This document shows positions 1 to 13,257 of a stretch of DNA of 64,000 bases, piece by piece. The position numbers and the translations under genes were made by a program. Positions within the stretch are counted from its first letter, which is position 1, and each line of letters begins with the position of its first letter. The notes below the pieces were generated by a model. That model had not been told where the DNA came from, did not search any database, and saw only the letters and a program-made list of their open reading frames with translations. Source of the stretch: Fratercula arctica (Eukaryota > Chordata > Aves > Charadriiformes > Alcidae); assembly GCA_947846985.1 (NCBI GenBank), contig CANTUZ010000008.1, positions 38,148,817 through 38,212,816 of the forward strand. Reading direction: 5' to 3'.

Positions 1-3000
1 ACAAACAAAAAACTTTGTAGTTCAACCAGTTCTTTACATGTCCCTTTCTTACCTCTGGAGTTCCATTGGCCTTCTGCTTCATTAGTAGGGAGAACTCACA
101 TTAAGACTTCCCTCCATCAGTGCTTGCCTCCTCTTCCAAATCATGACATATTTTGTTCACGTGGAAACATCCCCCATCCTGGCTGTTACTTTCCTCATCT
201 GCATCTCTGCTTAGAAGTAGGGTTGCTGCATTTCTGAGAGCAGAAGACTAAGGTAAAGGGAAGGATAAGCTGTACAGAGACCATGGTGTGCTGTCATTTC
301 TGATAGCTCCCTGGGAGAGTCCCAGAGCCCATCTCCAGTCTCAAATCAGGGCTCAGGTGGTAGGAGTGTATTTCAGGGCCCCTGAAGGAAACGAAGCTAC
401 CAGTTCTCAGCCTGCTGCACCAAAGCCCAGGCTCTCTCTGTCTGCTTTGTCCTGGAGCAAGCAAAATGCTTCAGTTCAGAGTTTTCATCTCTAAATCATA
501 ATTTCATCCCAAAGCCCTTCCCATCCTGGAGTGTCCCTTGTGCCATTCGCTGCCCGAGAGGAAAAGAACATGCGCAGGTACAGATGCAGTAAGCTGTGTC
601 CAAGGGGCCTACTAGCCAGGGTCTTATTGCAGTTAGGCTTTCATTTAGCCAGACATCTGAAACGACAGCTCCTAGCTTTAATGCGTCTGTGCATACCTGC
701 ATACAAAGATGGTTGCTCTATCTGCAACATCTAGTTCTGTTCTCATTTGCACTGGTAGAAGAAAAATCCTGAATACAAAACTACTGCGTTACCTGAACAC
801 AGAGGACAGCAAGGGCAAAGCAACTGAGGAGTTTTACAGCATGGATTCAAAGCAAAAAAACAGCAAAGGGGACTGAAAAGGAGAGAGAACCTCCATTAAA
901 AAATTCTTCAGCAATGAAGGAAATGAAATACCGGCAATGTTAAAGTAAGAGTGGATTCCACTGCCTCTGAAATCAATGGAAGTAGTGAGAAGAATATTGG
1001 ATCGTTACACATATATTCAAAGATTATTTAAACTAGAAGCCAGCAGCTGCAGAGTAGTCAGATAAGGACTATAGAAGTGCAGCAAAACTATGTAGGTAGC
1101 AGCACAGCATTAAAGAGTAATTACACTTGCATCGGGAAAGAGCAGGAGAAGCAGCTCAACAATGTAACAGTTCTAGCCAAGACTGAAGTGCAAGGTACCA
1201 GTGCATGGTCCAGCCCTTACAAATCATAAGCACAAACTGCAGACCTCAGGCAGACGCCTGGAAGCAGAAGGGGGGAGATGGAATGCCTGATGTAGAGATA
1301 GCACTGAAATGTAAATAGCATCGCTGAGCTGTAGTGAGTTAGAATTATATTGGATTCATTCCCAGCTCTAAACTCCAGAGGAAAGGTGACTCAGAGGACT
1401 TTAAAACCAACAACAAACAATACACATAGAAGAGCCTACATGCAGTAAATTCTAGATACCAATTGCCAAGAGAAGGATCCACACAGATTCTAGTGAGCGA
1501 TGTGTACCACAGTTAGCGATAACTAGTGCGTAGTTCTGCTACAACATGAGTCAAGTTACCCAAATACCATAAAGTTACCCTTAATTACTTCTGCAGAGCT
1601 GGAGTGTGATGCTCCCAAGAGTAATCCTTAGTCTTGTTTTGTACAGCTTCACAGAGGCAGCAGTAACATGACTAGAAGTGCCCTTACAACCTCTCAGGGC
1701 TACATTATTAATTACTGCTGGGAAGACTTGGCATAATTATTATGTTTAAATCTCTGAATTTACCCTTAGTGGATGAAGATCTGAACCAGAGTGGCCTATG
1801 TCACTCAAATGCTAGGCCTGAGTAAGTATGCAGGACATTATTAATAAGTTTGGAAGGTGAAGTTATCCAAATAATCATTTCTCTTTCTCAAAATTCTTTC
1901 TCCTTCCCTCTTCTCACATATATTTTTTTTTCCCCTCTGTAGTACAGAAATTTAAAAGCTGCAGAAGGAAAAATTAAAATGAGATGATATTTCATGTTAA
2001 GAATTTCCTGTGCAAATTCTCAGTAATTGTGCTGTATATGATTATAATAAATAGCAATGCTGGGTAAGAGAAATCTACAGTTCTTTATTTGCTGCTTTTC
2101 TTCTTACAGCTAATGAGTTCCCTTAGTGTTCCAAATCCATCTTTGCTGCCACACACTTACAAAGGTAAATCACTTGAATGGGCTGAGCTCTCTTCTATTT
2201 ATTGTTGCTAAGGGAACCACCTTGTTGATATTCACCAACAGAACATGTCTTTTGACGTGTTTCTGAGGACCAGGTGCAACACAGCTATGCAGTATTCAGT
2301 GAAAAAATGTATTGCAGCATCCTTGGAAATACACAGAAGAGCAGCATTACTGTAGTACCTTAGCTTGAGATTGTTTTGGATTTCTTACTTGTTTCTTTAA
2401 ACATGTAAGAATTCTAATATATGTAATAATCTGAGTAGTATTCCCTAATTCTGCCCACAATTTAAACATAAAGAATCATAATCTGTGAAATAAGTGTCAC
2501 GAAAATAGTGCCGATCTAATTTATTTTTTTAAATACTCTTCCTTGTGTAAGAAAAATTTTCCATATAAAATCTTATTATTACCAGTTATGTGACTAAAAA
2601 AAAAAAAAAAAAAGTCAATCCAAGTAGAGATAAAGTAGAAGTATGAGCCATTTCTGAATAGCCAGGCATCTGAAGGTTATTTGAATGACATCAGTCACCT
2701 CTTGGAAAGTATCAGTTCTACAAAGAAAGCACCAGACTCATGAAAGGTAATAAGCATCTTTGACTCTCAGAATACATTTGTTTCTTGAGATAGCAGCTTC
2801 TGGCAGGAAAAAGGAAAAAAAAAAAAAGATGATGTAGAGATATTGAAGAGATATCATTATTTCCAGAATCATGGTTGACTATGGGAAACAAACTAATTTT
2901 AATTTCCTGGTGATTTTGATTACTGCCAAAATATCTGTGTGGGAAGCAGTGATATTTGAGGTTGGAGGCAGCAAAGCCTGAAAACATGCAGAAGGCATGA

Positions 3001-4971
3001 AAGCGAAGCATTGACAGGGCTGTATCTCACTGAAGTCTTCTGTGCATATTTATATTTCTTTAATGATGGCAGATCCTACTACCTAGATTGCTCCAACACC
3101 AGCTGATCTGCCATTATAGAGCAGCAGTTAACTCGATTTACTTACTGAACCGAACAGGTGTTCCCCATCTCAAAGGAGCTTACAAACTAAGTGTAAGACA
3201 AACCCAGTAGCCTGAAGCGGACAGCTAGAGAACCTAAATGTAACAATACTTAACAGTCCCTTCTTAGTTTAACAAAACCTGAAAGCCTATAGTTTATATG
3301 ATGCATAACTTTACACCAGCAGTTCTCACTAAGTACTTTGTTACAGAGCGCTCTGAGATTAAAACAGCAGCTCTGTTATTAAACTCCGGAGAGCAATGGG
3401 AAGTTGCCCTAGAACACAGGCAGTATCTTTTAGGGCCTGTGGAGGTACCTTGTAATAAAGCAAACTAAGTTTTACATTTTCAAAGCTGATGTGTAACAAA
3501 TCTAAAATGAGTAGCGCTACAGAGCAAGAAAGCAGCCACAGCCTCTACAAACTAGTTTTCAAGCTGCATCCCCTGGCTATCCCTGCATAAAACGCTCGGA
3601 GAGAATGCAATCTTATTTGCAAAGCATTGTTATACAGTTGCAGGGAGCTCTCCAGCTGTTTTAGGGTTCTTTAGTTTTGGAATACTATGCGAACAAGGTA
3701 GTTGTATATACAATATGGAGACAACAAAGGCATAAACAAAAGGGGCTGCATTACACTGAGCGCGCCCCAGATTTTCAAAGAAAGCAGAAAGAAAACCCTT
3801 CTCACAGCAAACTCTATTAGTGGCTTCAAGACCAGGTGCAAAGGATATTCTTTGACCCCTGAAAAACAGACAAAGTCTCATTATCTGCTTTAGGTATTTG
3901 CCAGTACTTACATGTAATCCCCGAGAACATGTTGTTCTGATTTGGCAAGTGCTCGAGTATGCAGTTCCATTCCACTGTAATGTGGGACCCACATACATTT
4001 GGTCACCACATTTAAGGCCAAAGCATAGAAACAGCAGATATGCCGAACACTTAGAAAAATTATTGTTAAAATGAAAGAAACAGTACATTTGGGGTTTTTT
4101 CCAGTTTTAATGTCTGAAAGATATCTTGCTTTTTTTTTTTTGAAACATTAAAAAAATTAAAAATCCAACCCTGAGGAATAAGCCCAGCATAATGTTTTCA
4201 GTCAAAATTATAAAAAAGTTTAGTAGTCATGAGTTGAAAGCAGTCCTACAATAGGAAATATATTAGGCAACAGAGGATATAAGCAATTCCAGTAGCTAAA
4301 ATAACACACATTATGGTATGCATAAGAAATTGACTGAGGGAGTTTGATTTTACAGGAAAATAGTTTTCTCCCAGAAAATTCCTGGTCCATGACAGCAGGT
4401 AATGGAAGAAAAAAAAAAAAAAAAAAAAAAAATTTTAGCTCCAGTCCTTAAAACATTTGTTTCCATACTCAGTGGAAATGGAAAGGCTTACCATCCATGT
4501 GGCACATAAAAGGGATAAAGACAAAAGGAATAATATGTTGTTTATTGGGTAGTAAATCATTCAATGATGTGAGGGGTTTCCATGGAACTAGCTCCTGTTT
4601 TCAGGATTCAAGAGACCGGCCTGCTCTACATCAAGTGACAGAATTACAGGAAATGGCTTTTCAAATAATGGTACTTTCATGAAAGCTCATTTTGAGACAC
4701 TTTAACTGGGACTCAGAAATGCTTTTCGAAAGAGTGGGGTTTTTTTGCACATTTTCCTGTACCATGCAAAACCATACATTGCAAAAATCACGTTTTAGGG
4801 TAGTAAGATTAACTTTTTCAAAACTACCATTTATTTAACAAGATTTAATTTTGCTTTCTCAGCAGGATTTCAAAGAAATGCAACATTTGAAGCATATGGC
4901 GTTAAATATCCTTAATAGTATTAGTGGTAAGAAAGTACGAATGATACAGTAAATAAATAAATTAAAAACAT
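1..4971. other. Intergenic DNA downstream of UBR3
   Basis: AT-rich, no exon or repeat family recognised. It holds A-runs at 2596-2613, 2815-2827 and 4409-4432 and a T12 at 4130-4141. The longest ORF (3630-4088, minus, 152 codons) has no recognisable domain and ordinary composition. Confidence 0.6.
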
Positions 4972-5580
4972 ATAGAATCATAGAACAGTTTGGGTTGGAA
5001 CAGACCTTACAGACCATCTAGTCCCACCCCCCTGCCCTGGGCAGGGACACCTCCCACCAGACCAGGCTGCTCAAAGCCCCGTCCAGCCTGGCCTTGAACA
5101 CCTCCAAGGATGGGGCAGCCACAGCTTCTCTGGGCAACCTGTTCCAGTGTCTCACCACCCTCACAGTAAAGAATTTCTTCCTAATATCTAATCTAAGTCT
5201 CCCCTCTTTCAGTTTAAAACCATTACCCCTCGTCCTATCACTACACCCCCTAATAACGAGTCCCCATCTCTCCTGTAGCCCCATTCCCTTACTGGAAGGC
5301 CGCTATAAGGTCTCCCTGGAGCCTTCTCTTCACCAGGCTGAACAACCCCAACTCTCTCAGCCTGTCCTCATAGCAGAGGTGCTCCAGGCCTCTCATCATC
5401 TTTGTGCCCCTCCTCTGGACCTGTTCCAACAAGTCTACATCCTTCTTGTGCTGAGGACCCCAGAGCTGGATGCAGTACTCCAGGTGGGGTCTCACCAGAG
5501 CGGAGTAGAGGGGTAGAATCACCTCCCTTGGCCTGCTGGCCACTCTCCTTTTGATGCAGCCAAACTTGCAGGCAAACAAC
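4972..5580 (-). mobile_element. CR1 LINE, 5'-truncated, with ORF2 C-terminus
   Basis: The low-coordinate end is the inverted CR1 3' terminus (ATAGAATCATAGAACAG, then TTGGGTTGGAACAGACC). On the minus strand the C-terminal end of the CR1 reverse transcriptase can be read in two frames: [20 protein letters not shown] and [20 protein letters not shown] in 5289-5579, then [20 protein letters not shown] in 5018-5284. The frame change near 5285 shows decay. The element breaks off near 5580, the usual 5' truncation of LINEs. It sits downstream of UBR3 in the same orientation. Confidence 0.95.
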
Positions 5581-7378
5581 CGTCCCTCTGAGAAAACCTG
5601 AGAGTAGGTGCTGGGGGTGCCCTACCAAGAGGAGGCTGCGCACTCCACCCAAGAGGAACTGTCACATAGCACCCACCTCCTCACGTTACATGCGCTCCCT
5701 CACAGCCCGCCGCTGATCATTGAGAGCCGTGAACCTCCACACACCAGGTCAGCTCATTCCTGTGGTCGTGTTACTTTGCAAACAGCGTTTCGTTCTTATC
5801 GAGGCTAATGCTCAGACAGGCTCCATTCATCATCACCCCCACCTCTCAGAAAAGAACGTGAAAAGCAGGACTGCAGAATCTGGGTAAGATGAAAATTAGA
5901 GCTAAATCGTATCAAGATCGGCAGCTATATGCACAGCACAAACTGATCTCATGGAATTCCGAAGTAAAGAATAACATTTGTTGGATACTGTAGCAAAAGA
6001 CCCTCTTTTTAAAGGAAAAATGTCATTGTGAAATGCTGAGAATTATGTAAGATTCCTGTTGCAGAGATGATGAAAATGTTCATTGAAAATTTCAAGCCAC
6101 CACTAAAAAAGACGCTATTATCCAAAGGTCAAGGTCAAAACAAGACTGTTTCACCAAATTTCTCAAAGGTCAAAAGAAGAGGGAAAATTTAATACATAAA
6201 TATATACATTCATCAAGTTGAAGTAATAGTTATTCCAGAAACAGATTTGACAGAAGATCAAGCACAGTTTTCCCAGAAGTACAGTTTCTCAACTCAGCAT
6301 TTTAGTGGTTTGCAGCAGCAACGCTGTAATAACTGGCATAAAATTAGCACAAATTTAAGTGGTATAGTTATGAGTAAAATAAAAGAATCCAAATTACTAA
6401 TACAAAATACACGACTGTAAGTAACAAAAAGAAAACAACAAACCAGATTTACTCTCTATGCAAAGTACTTGGCATGCATAAGCTTTTGACATTTAAATGA
6501 ACTGCCTGGCTATTGGGTGGAATTCAATAATAATTACATTTTGGATGACTGGGATAGAGAGAAAAAATTTCACAAACACACAGATTTGACAGTAGACTTT
6601 TATTAACATATCTTACAATGTCGATTACTGTATTCCTAGTTTTATACTCTTCTGATGTGTTATAAAGATTGATTTTGATTCTACAGTAATGTACTGTACT
6701 TAAATGATCATCCATACAGGGTATCACACCAGAACATTTGAGTAATACACGCACACACCACTCTAGTTTGGACCTGTTACTTTTCAAGGTTAGCTTCATA
6801 AAGGAGGATTAAAAAAGTTATGGGGGAAATCAAAATTCTTGTTTAGCAGCATGCAAGGATATTCAAGTACAATTTTTCAACCAAGTGATTTTTTTTTTGT
6901 TGCTGTTTTTAAATTGACTGGTGACTAATTCACCAGTACTAAAATAAAGACTAAGAAATACCCAGATGTTAAAGTTAAGGCTAATAGTTTTACTTCACAT
7001 CCATATGCACAACCAGAGAACATTCCATTTTAAATAAAACACAGTAATCAAATTCTGGATACATCGTCTCTTGTAAATATAGCATTGGAGCTTCAAACTA
7101 CAGATTACTCAAGTTCACGAGCCCTGTAATAATGTTATGCTGGAGATGTAAAGAATCATTTTGCTCTTTAACCACACTTACAAAATGGCCTGATCTTCAT
7201 AATGAGCAATGCAAAAATATTACAGGCAGAACTTATAATACAGTATCAAAAAAGTAATATTTTGGAAAAGGCATAGCCATTTAATTGGTGAAACAGAGTA
7301 ATTCTAATCTTACAGGAAGTACTGTAATACTTTTGAAATATATATAATATTTATATGTAGGTATAAAAACCAGCATCC
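5581..7378. other. Intergenic or distal 3' UTR sequence
   Basis: Positions 5581-5810 are GC-richer than the surroundings and abut the CR1 break; no family recognised. The rest is AT-rich and without a supported gene. It could include UBR3 3' UTR if a more distal poly(A) site is used. Confidence 0.5.
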
Positions 7379-7569
7379 TTTATTGTGGGGGTTTTTGAAT
7401 TGCAGGTGTCCAGAAAGACTCACTGTATTTACTTACTTTTCCTTTTGTCCATTCTCCTTGATTGCTATACAGTCATTTTATTTCCCCTATACACTTTTCA
7501 CTAGTTAATGACTTCCAGTGGGGAACTGTTTTCCTTGTATATGTGGTTTTATCGCAAGATGTTTTTATT
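7379..7569 (-). terminator. Cluster of candidate distal poly(A) signals
   Basis: Three AATAAA hexamers on the minus strand at 7564-7569, 7477-7482 and 7379-7384, about 1.4-1.6 kb past the stop. The last is followed by a T-rich stretch (GGTTTTTATACC). A UTR of this length would be reasonable for UBR3, but this is inference. Confidence 0.35.
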
Positions 7570-8153
7570 TTACACATATAAAGTCTATTTTACACACAAG
7601 CTATGAAAGTCAAAACTACCAGGAACTGCTTGGTAGTACTGTATGAAATAGCCAACAAACGTCCAACACGTGTGAAAAACATTAGTAGCAATATATTACA
7701 TACCAGTATTTTAACTAGAATCTTTCCTACTTACTTACACCGCGGGGTTTAGCCCAGTCATGCCTGTTCTTGTGAATTTTTTACCCCTCTAAGCATAATC
7801 TGTTTTGGCATTCATCCAGCGAGGCTGCACATGCATTGGTTGTTCATCTAGGCTATCTCTCTCTTCAAATACTTTTTTTTCCCCTTTTTAGGAAACCAAG
7901 CAGAAAGAAAAGTGATTACTCTATAAACAAATACAATATAGAGGAACCTCCTGAAATGACAGGAAAGATAACAAAATTACATTTCATTTGCAGAATAGCC
8001 TGCACATTTCCAATCCAATCATTCTGGAACATACATCTGGTTTGAAATGACAGGCAGGCTTACGGTTGTTCTGCTTGTAACTGGGATCTGCTATATTGGG
8101 CGCCATACAAATTCTCTATATACAGCAATTTCTGTATCTGTTATCACTAACAG

Positions 8154-8159
8154 TTTATT
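8154..8159 (-). terminator. Candidate proximal poly(A) signal
   Basis: AATAAA on the minus strand, about 785 bases past the UBR3 stop. The GT-rich element expected downstream is weak (TTTGTATGG about 50 bases on). Confidence 0.3.
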
Positions 8160-8916
8160 CAATTGATATGGAAAAAAAATATCCTTCCTGGAAAAAAAAA
8201 AAAAAGAGGATGTGTTCTGGATTACATTAAGAGCAATAAGATACCTAATTTACAGCTATTTCACTTATTTATGGAGAAAAAAAAAATACGAAATTCCTGA
8301 GAATGCGTAGGTTTTCAGAAATGCCTGAAATATTTCAATAGACTTCTCATGATAAGTGAAATACTCTTTAAAATTCAACTTTCAGACCAATTGTTACCAT
8401 GCAGTCTCACAATCGTTTTACAAATACTGTCTAATTACAAATGCATATATCAAGCAAAAACCTCAAACCAACACAAAAAAGGCAAAGAAATTTTATCCAA
8501 CATATTTAGTAGATGTAGTAGACATAGACACTGTTTCAGCAAAAATTGCTAAAAACTCAACTCCACGCAGAGAAAAATAAAAACCTGACAGCTATCCCTG
8601 GAGCCTCTAAACAGCTGTAAGTAAAATTTGTGCTTCTTAACAAGAATAGGCTTTAAAAAACAAAAGAAAAATGGACTACTGAGTGCAATCAGATTGCTCA
8701 CACCATTCTGAGGATTTAATTGCAAATTATTGTATCATTAATTTAGTAGCAACAGCAGGTAATTTTGCAAAAATTTCACATGTTGACAAAGTTCCATTTC
8801 CCTTTTATGCCCATACCCCACTCCACCCCGAGCCAAAGAGCTAAACTCCCATACAATTAAAGCTATTGTCAGTCAAGATGCATTCATTCATGGTAACAGC
8901 AATGATACGGTGTGTA

Positions 8917-8940
8917 GATGATGATGATGATGATGATGAT
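8917..8940 (-). repeat. (ATC)8 microsatellite next to the stop codon
   Basis: Eight perfect GAT units on the + strand (ATC in the UBR3 sense strand). The repeat begins three bases after TAA and stays in frame with the coding sequence, so readthrough would give a run of isoleucine. Confidence 0.95.
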
Positions 8941-8943
8941 AAT

Positions 8944-9061
8944 TTACAAGCCATTATAATGTGGCCCCCATCTTTTATTGATATGATCAAAAGTATGAGA
9001 CACCCACTGCTGCTCGAGCACTTTGTATCTTTCCTTGCATATGTAGAGAGGTTTACCACGC
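8944..9061 (-). CDS. UBR3: UBR3 terminal exon with stop codon
   Basis: Coding part of the last exon: one base completes Arg, then RGKPLYICKERYKVLEQQWV and SHTFDHINKRWGPHYNGL, ending TAA at 8946-8944. The C-terminal sequence is the typical UBR3 end. The acceptor is preceded by a T17 run in the sense strand (A-run at 9070-9086). An AATAAA occurs inside the coding sequence (Asn-Lys codons, 8974-8979). An (ATC)8 repeat begins within four bases of the stop. Confidence 0.97.
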
Positions 9062-9668
9062 CTGTAGGGAAAAAAAAAAAAAAAAAGAAAATCAAATGGT
9101 TAATACGCCAAATAAACGGAAAACCGCTTCATTGTACAACCAACACACGATACTCATACAGCTGTTTTCCCAAGGGAAGCGCACATTGTTACTGGTGAGG
9201 GGCTTTTGGTTTTGCTTTTAGTAAGATAACTGCTGGGACTTCCCTTCCTCCCTCTGGAATAGCAAAATCCAGAAAACATCTCTTGTTCTCTCAGGCATGC
9301 GGAGCGTGGCAGCCACATCCTTCCCTACACTGGAATCCAACTGCATCGTTGGATTAAAAGCCAAACAACAGCTTTGGGAGAGAAGTGTTTCCCAACGCAA
9401 CACTCGGAATTGACCATCATTGGGAATGGCAACAAAGGAATCTGGCTGTGGGATGACTGGTGTGTGTAACTCAATGATCACGATTACACCACCTTTGGGC
9501 CAAGAAAGAAAAAAAGAAAAAAAGCTCAGTCCAACTTGCTGTAAACAGGGATTCGCCACTCAAGGAAGCTAGTGATCTGTTATTATCTGTTATTGCATGT
9601 ACCGCATAACATAAAGTCAATCTACACAGAGGAGCGACAATGAAACACGCTTGTAATGGAAACGTTAC
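9062..9668 (-). other. UBR3 last intron
   Basis: 607 bases, GT-AG. Apart from the T17 acceptor tract (sense strand), nothing is recognised. Confidence 0.9.
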
Positions 9669-9808
9669 CTAAGATCTCTGTCTTCTTCCCCATGTGCATC
9701 TAGATAAACAGAACCCCACAGGCAGAATCGATGGCCTCGTATGATGATGATTACAGATGCATTAATCAAAAGAAATATTCCTGTCCCAGCTCCACAGTTT
9801 TGAGAATG
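9669..9808 (-). CDS. UBR3: UBR3 exon: C-terminal cap, beta strands
   Basis: 140 bp, entering in phase 0 and leaving two bases of Arg. It encodes [40 protein letters not shown] and EEDRDL. The GAGTGIF..INAS.I.. pattern and the [10 protein letters not shown] motif are shared by the UBR1/2/3 C-terminal caps. The acceptor is ATAATATTACAG and the donor is AG|GTAACG. No disabling change is seen. Confidence 0.97.
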
Positions 9809-11413
9809 CTGTAATATTATGGATGTAGAAAGGGAAGAGTGCAAAGATTCTGTTAGTGTCTGTCAACTTTACAACAAAAAGGATTTAAAAAATAGTAATT
9901 AGCTTTGCTTGCAATAATGTACACACATTATTTCCTAAGAAACAGTTTGACAAAGGACAGCCTGCCCCAAAATTCTCCAAGCAAACTAGAACTCCGTATC
10001 TTCTGCTGCCATAACAACACTTGCATACAAAAAAGGTTCTCTACTCAAAAAGGGAGGATATTCGTTATCATATAAAAACAGAATTACCTAACAAAAATGA
10101 GAAAAAATATTCTCTACAACATTTTGCATTTGTTGTTGCATAGCAAACTGTAGAGCATGAACAAATACTTTTCACAGACGGCAAGAGAAAGTATTCAGTA
10201 GCACTTAATATTATGTCTTTTACAATAGTCTCTATTGCTAACACCTGCTTTCTCTATCCATGCTCACAGATCTAGTCTATGGATCTACAAATCCAGTAAA
10301 AAAAATATTTTTTAGTAATTCTTGCTTGCTTCAATATGTCATTCGTCTCTATGAATGGCACGATCTGTATTAATCAATTCATTTTAGCAATTAAAAAATG
10401 CGCTCTTCCTACATAGTTTTATTACAATTAGAGACTATAATCCCATCAACTATAATAAAATTTAATTATTTATATTTTTAATTCTTTTTTTAGAACTTTC
10501 TGTTTTCATGAAGCTTGACACCTTAAATATTAACTGTAAGTTTGGCCCACCCCTCCTTCTCCCACCATATTAGCAGCACGAGAGAGAAAGGTGAGTTCAA
10601 ACAATTTCTAAAAGGTCCAAGATCCCTCTGAAATTTCTTTGGGTTTGATTTTATGCCCCACTTGTAAAAATCTCCCCGACAAATTCCCCTCAGTTTTGTA
10701 AAGCCCATGTAGTTCCACAGCCTTCTGCTAACCGTCCTGTGGCCAGAAAGAGAAGAGCTGTCACAGCAAACCGGTATGACAGGCAGGAAACCAATACTGG
10801 TTAGGTGCTGCCTAACTCAGCCTCCTGACAGAACTTACATATATGCTGACTAGAAAACTTTGCTGCTGAATTCAAGTCAAAGGCCTTAAGATGATGCTTA
10901 TCTAGCTATAGTCTGTAGATCACTAGTAGACGGTCAGGTGTATCAGAAAGTATTCTATAAAAGGAAAAAACCAAACCCATACACTGATATTGTTAGGTAC
11001 GCAGAAAGTGAGGAAATAAACCAGGAAAATTAAAATAATATATGAATAATCAGAACGTAGATGAATTTCAATTGCTTATGAATCAAAACCGTGTGTCAAC
11101 ATCAGACACAACGGCTTTGTAAGAGGTTTTCCATCCTCACTCAAAGGTGAAATAGGCTATAGGCTTAAATAGGTGAATAAAATTGCTCTCTAGAATCCAG
11201 TCGAGGTCCATCTATCTGAAAGAAGCACTAAATATTATTATTGAGGGTTGGACTAGATGACCTTTAAAGGTCCCTTTCAACCCAAACCATTCTATAATTC
11301 TATGATTATATAAACACGTTTTGGAAAGAAACCCATCCAAACTGAGCAATGGAGTTCAAAACTATGCGTGAGCACGAGAATCAGTTACAGAATTTGAATG
11401 AACTCTCTCTTAC
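9809..11413 (-). other. UBR3 intron
   Basis: 1,605 bases, GT-AG. Contains the short CR1 at 11243-11309; otherwise unique AT-rich sequence. Confidence 0.9.
11243..11309 (+). mobile_element. CR1 3'-end fragment
   Basis: About 67 bases of CR1 3' end: GGGTTGGACTAGATGACC, then CAACCCAAACCATTCTATAA and TTCTATGAT. It lies in the intron between the 11.6-kb and 9.8-kb UBR3 exons, opposite to the gene. Very short, as is common for CR1 in birds. Confidence 0.9.
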
Positions 11414-11623
11414 CAGCACACATTCACAGTAACTCTGTTGTTTGCAGCATAGTCCTTTCAAGCATACAAAAGTACCACAAACTAGACAAACGGCAGGATC
11501 TTTAGGAACCTTGGTACAAACAGTACAAGTCTTTCTGTGATAATACTGAAAAATGGTATTATAATTCTCAGGCAGCTGAAGGAGGCGTGGCAAGTCCCAC
11601 TTAGGCTCCTGGATAAGCAAAAC
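11414..11623 (-). CDS. UBR3: UBR3 exon: cysteine-rich C-terminal cap
   Basis: 210 bp, 70 codons, phase 0 at both ends. It starts VLLIQEPKWDLPRLLQLPEN and continues with YNTIFQYYHRKTCTVCTKVP and KDPAVCLVCGTFVCLKGLCC before KQQSYCECVL. The closely spaced C-x2-C pairs are the zinc-binding, UBR-specific C-terminal module that packs against the RING in this family. It is the best conserved exon in the window relative to mammalian UBR3. The acceptor is CTTATTTGCAG; the donor is CTG|GTAAGA. Confidence 0.97.
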
Positions 11624-13257
11624 CTGCAAATAAGATAAGAACAATGTATCAGTTCTGCACATTCATTTATGCATTTCTATTTTCTGAGAGAAGAGATTAC
11701 CAAAGAAAGGAAGCCATGCAGTTTAAAGATCTCTCACTTCTGCATTTCACAAATTCGGAAGTCGAAAGTCACCTTGCAATAGTCCCCTGCCTCTGGCCGA
11801 ACACCCTCCCCAACTCTGGCCACACTTCATCTTTCGTAATGGGTGCCAAATGGGCGCTGGCCTTTTCCCAAGGATGTTTTCTAAATGTGACGCTTTTTAA
11901 GCACAAAAATCTTCATAGCTAAAACAAGAGGATTAAGACTGATCTAAAGGGAAGACTCCCACTCCCCACATTGAGTTATTTTGGTAACATCACCACACTG
12001 CTGCCAGACCCTGGCACTGACTACTAAAGCTGTCTCCTACCTAAAATTTAGACTGAAACTTTCCAAACCAGAACTGAAGTTAGGCTCTGTAAATGGTATT
12101 TGAAGACATCCGCCTGATTTCTAGAACTGTTGCACACGTAAATTTTGAGGCCGTTAAGAACTTTATCAGTACTCATAAATTTTAGATAAGGCAGGCACTA
12201 CCTAAATACTGGTTTCAAACCTAACTAACTCTTCTCTTTTGCTCTTAGAAACGCTGTCCAGTTTTATGGGGGTTTTCTACTCATTTTTACTGGCTTCATA
12301 ATTGATGGGCATAGGGGTCAGATGAGATCTTTCCTGCAAGGTGTAAAATTTTTTTGAAGAGTGCATGACCTCAAAACATGACTTGCAAAAAAAAAAAAAA
12401 AAATTAAAAAAAGAAATAAAATACTGCATTTGTACCTGGTTCCTTTTCGATCATAGAAAGAACGCTATCAGTTTCACTGCACTCTCTCTCAAATGCCTGT
12501 CTGATTGGTAGCAACTGTATTTATTTTGAGATTAATCTGAATACTCAAGTTTTCACTCACAATAGCCTAATTCATGCCTGCAAACGTGGAAAGGCAGGTG
12601 CAGATCATGTTGCAGGGTGAAGAATGCCTCTGGCTTGCCTTTTTGACACCATAAACTTAGAAGAGGGGGGACTTGAATGGTTGAGATGCAGCTGCTTCGT
12701 AAAAACAGTGCAATAATGTTGAAACATTTCCATTTCACAACTGATATTCCAATTGCCCTGATTCAAGTCTTGGTATTTTTCTTTAACCTTCAGAGAAGAT
12801 GTACCGTCTTTTATCAGTCAACTATTAAACAGCTTTTATTCTTTTGATCTTTTTCAGTATTGCAACTGAAGATGCTCAAAAATATCAATGTCTAACAGGC
12901 AAGAAAAACGTCGGGTAAGTATTTTCTTAAAAGACAAAGTTTCTGGTAAATGCCCTTGATAGGCTTCAGAAGCAGAAAATATGGGTACACTTAGTATCAT
13001 CTAAGGACAGCGGTTCTATTTTCTGTCTCAAGCAATCATATAAAAAACCCCAAACCAGATAGGTTTTCTTATTCCTGTTTCTAACCAATCCAACCCACAT
13101 CCACTAACTAATATTTCTGATCACAATTTCTTTGTCGTTTACAAGACAGGTTCTCAGATCCTTATCCAAAGCAAGAGTGTCTGTGCATAGCGAATCAAGC
13201 AATAAATAGCTGCTTCCCCATCAGCACTATTTCGGAAGAAGTGATTTTGCCACATAC
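11624..13257 (-). other. UBR3 intron
   Basis: 1,634 bases, GT-AG. An A17 run lies at 12387-12403. No other feature is recognised. Confidence 0.9.

Larger units (their letters stand above)
7379..8943 (-). other. UBR3: Probable UBR3 3' untranslated region
   Basis: Sequence directly downstream of the UBR3 stop. It starts with an ATC repeat and is AT-rich, without a long ORF in the sense strand. The end is inferred from AATAAA signals on the minus strand (8154-8159, and three at 7379-7569); which is used cannot be told from sequence. A Pumilio-type TGTATATA lies at 8117-8124, which would be present only if the first signal is bypassed. Confidence 0.45.

Noticed and set aside
3630..4088. 152-codon minus strand ORF downstream of UBR3
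   Set aside because: Its translation has no known motif, and nothing around it supports a promoter or exon.
1..4971. First exon of a neighbouring gene (MYO3B expected downstream from vertebrate gene order)
   Set aside because: No motor or kinase coding sequence is recognisable here; the neighbour must lie outside the window.
5094..5516. 140-codon + strand ORF
   Set aside because: Antisense shadow of the CR1 reverse-transcriptase remnant.
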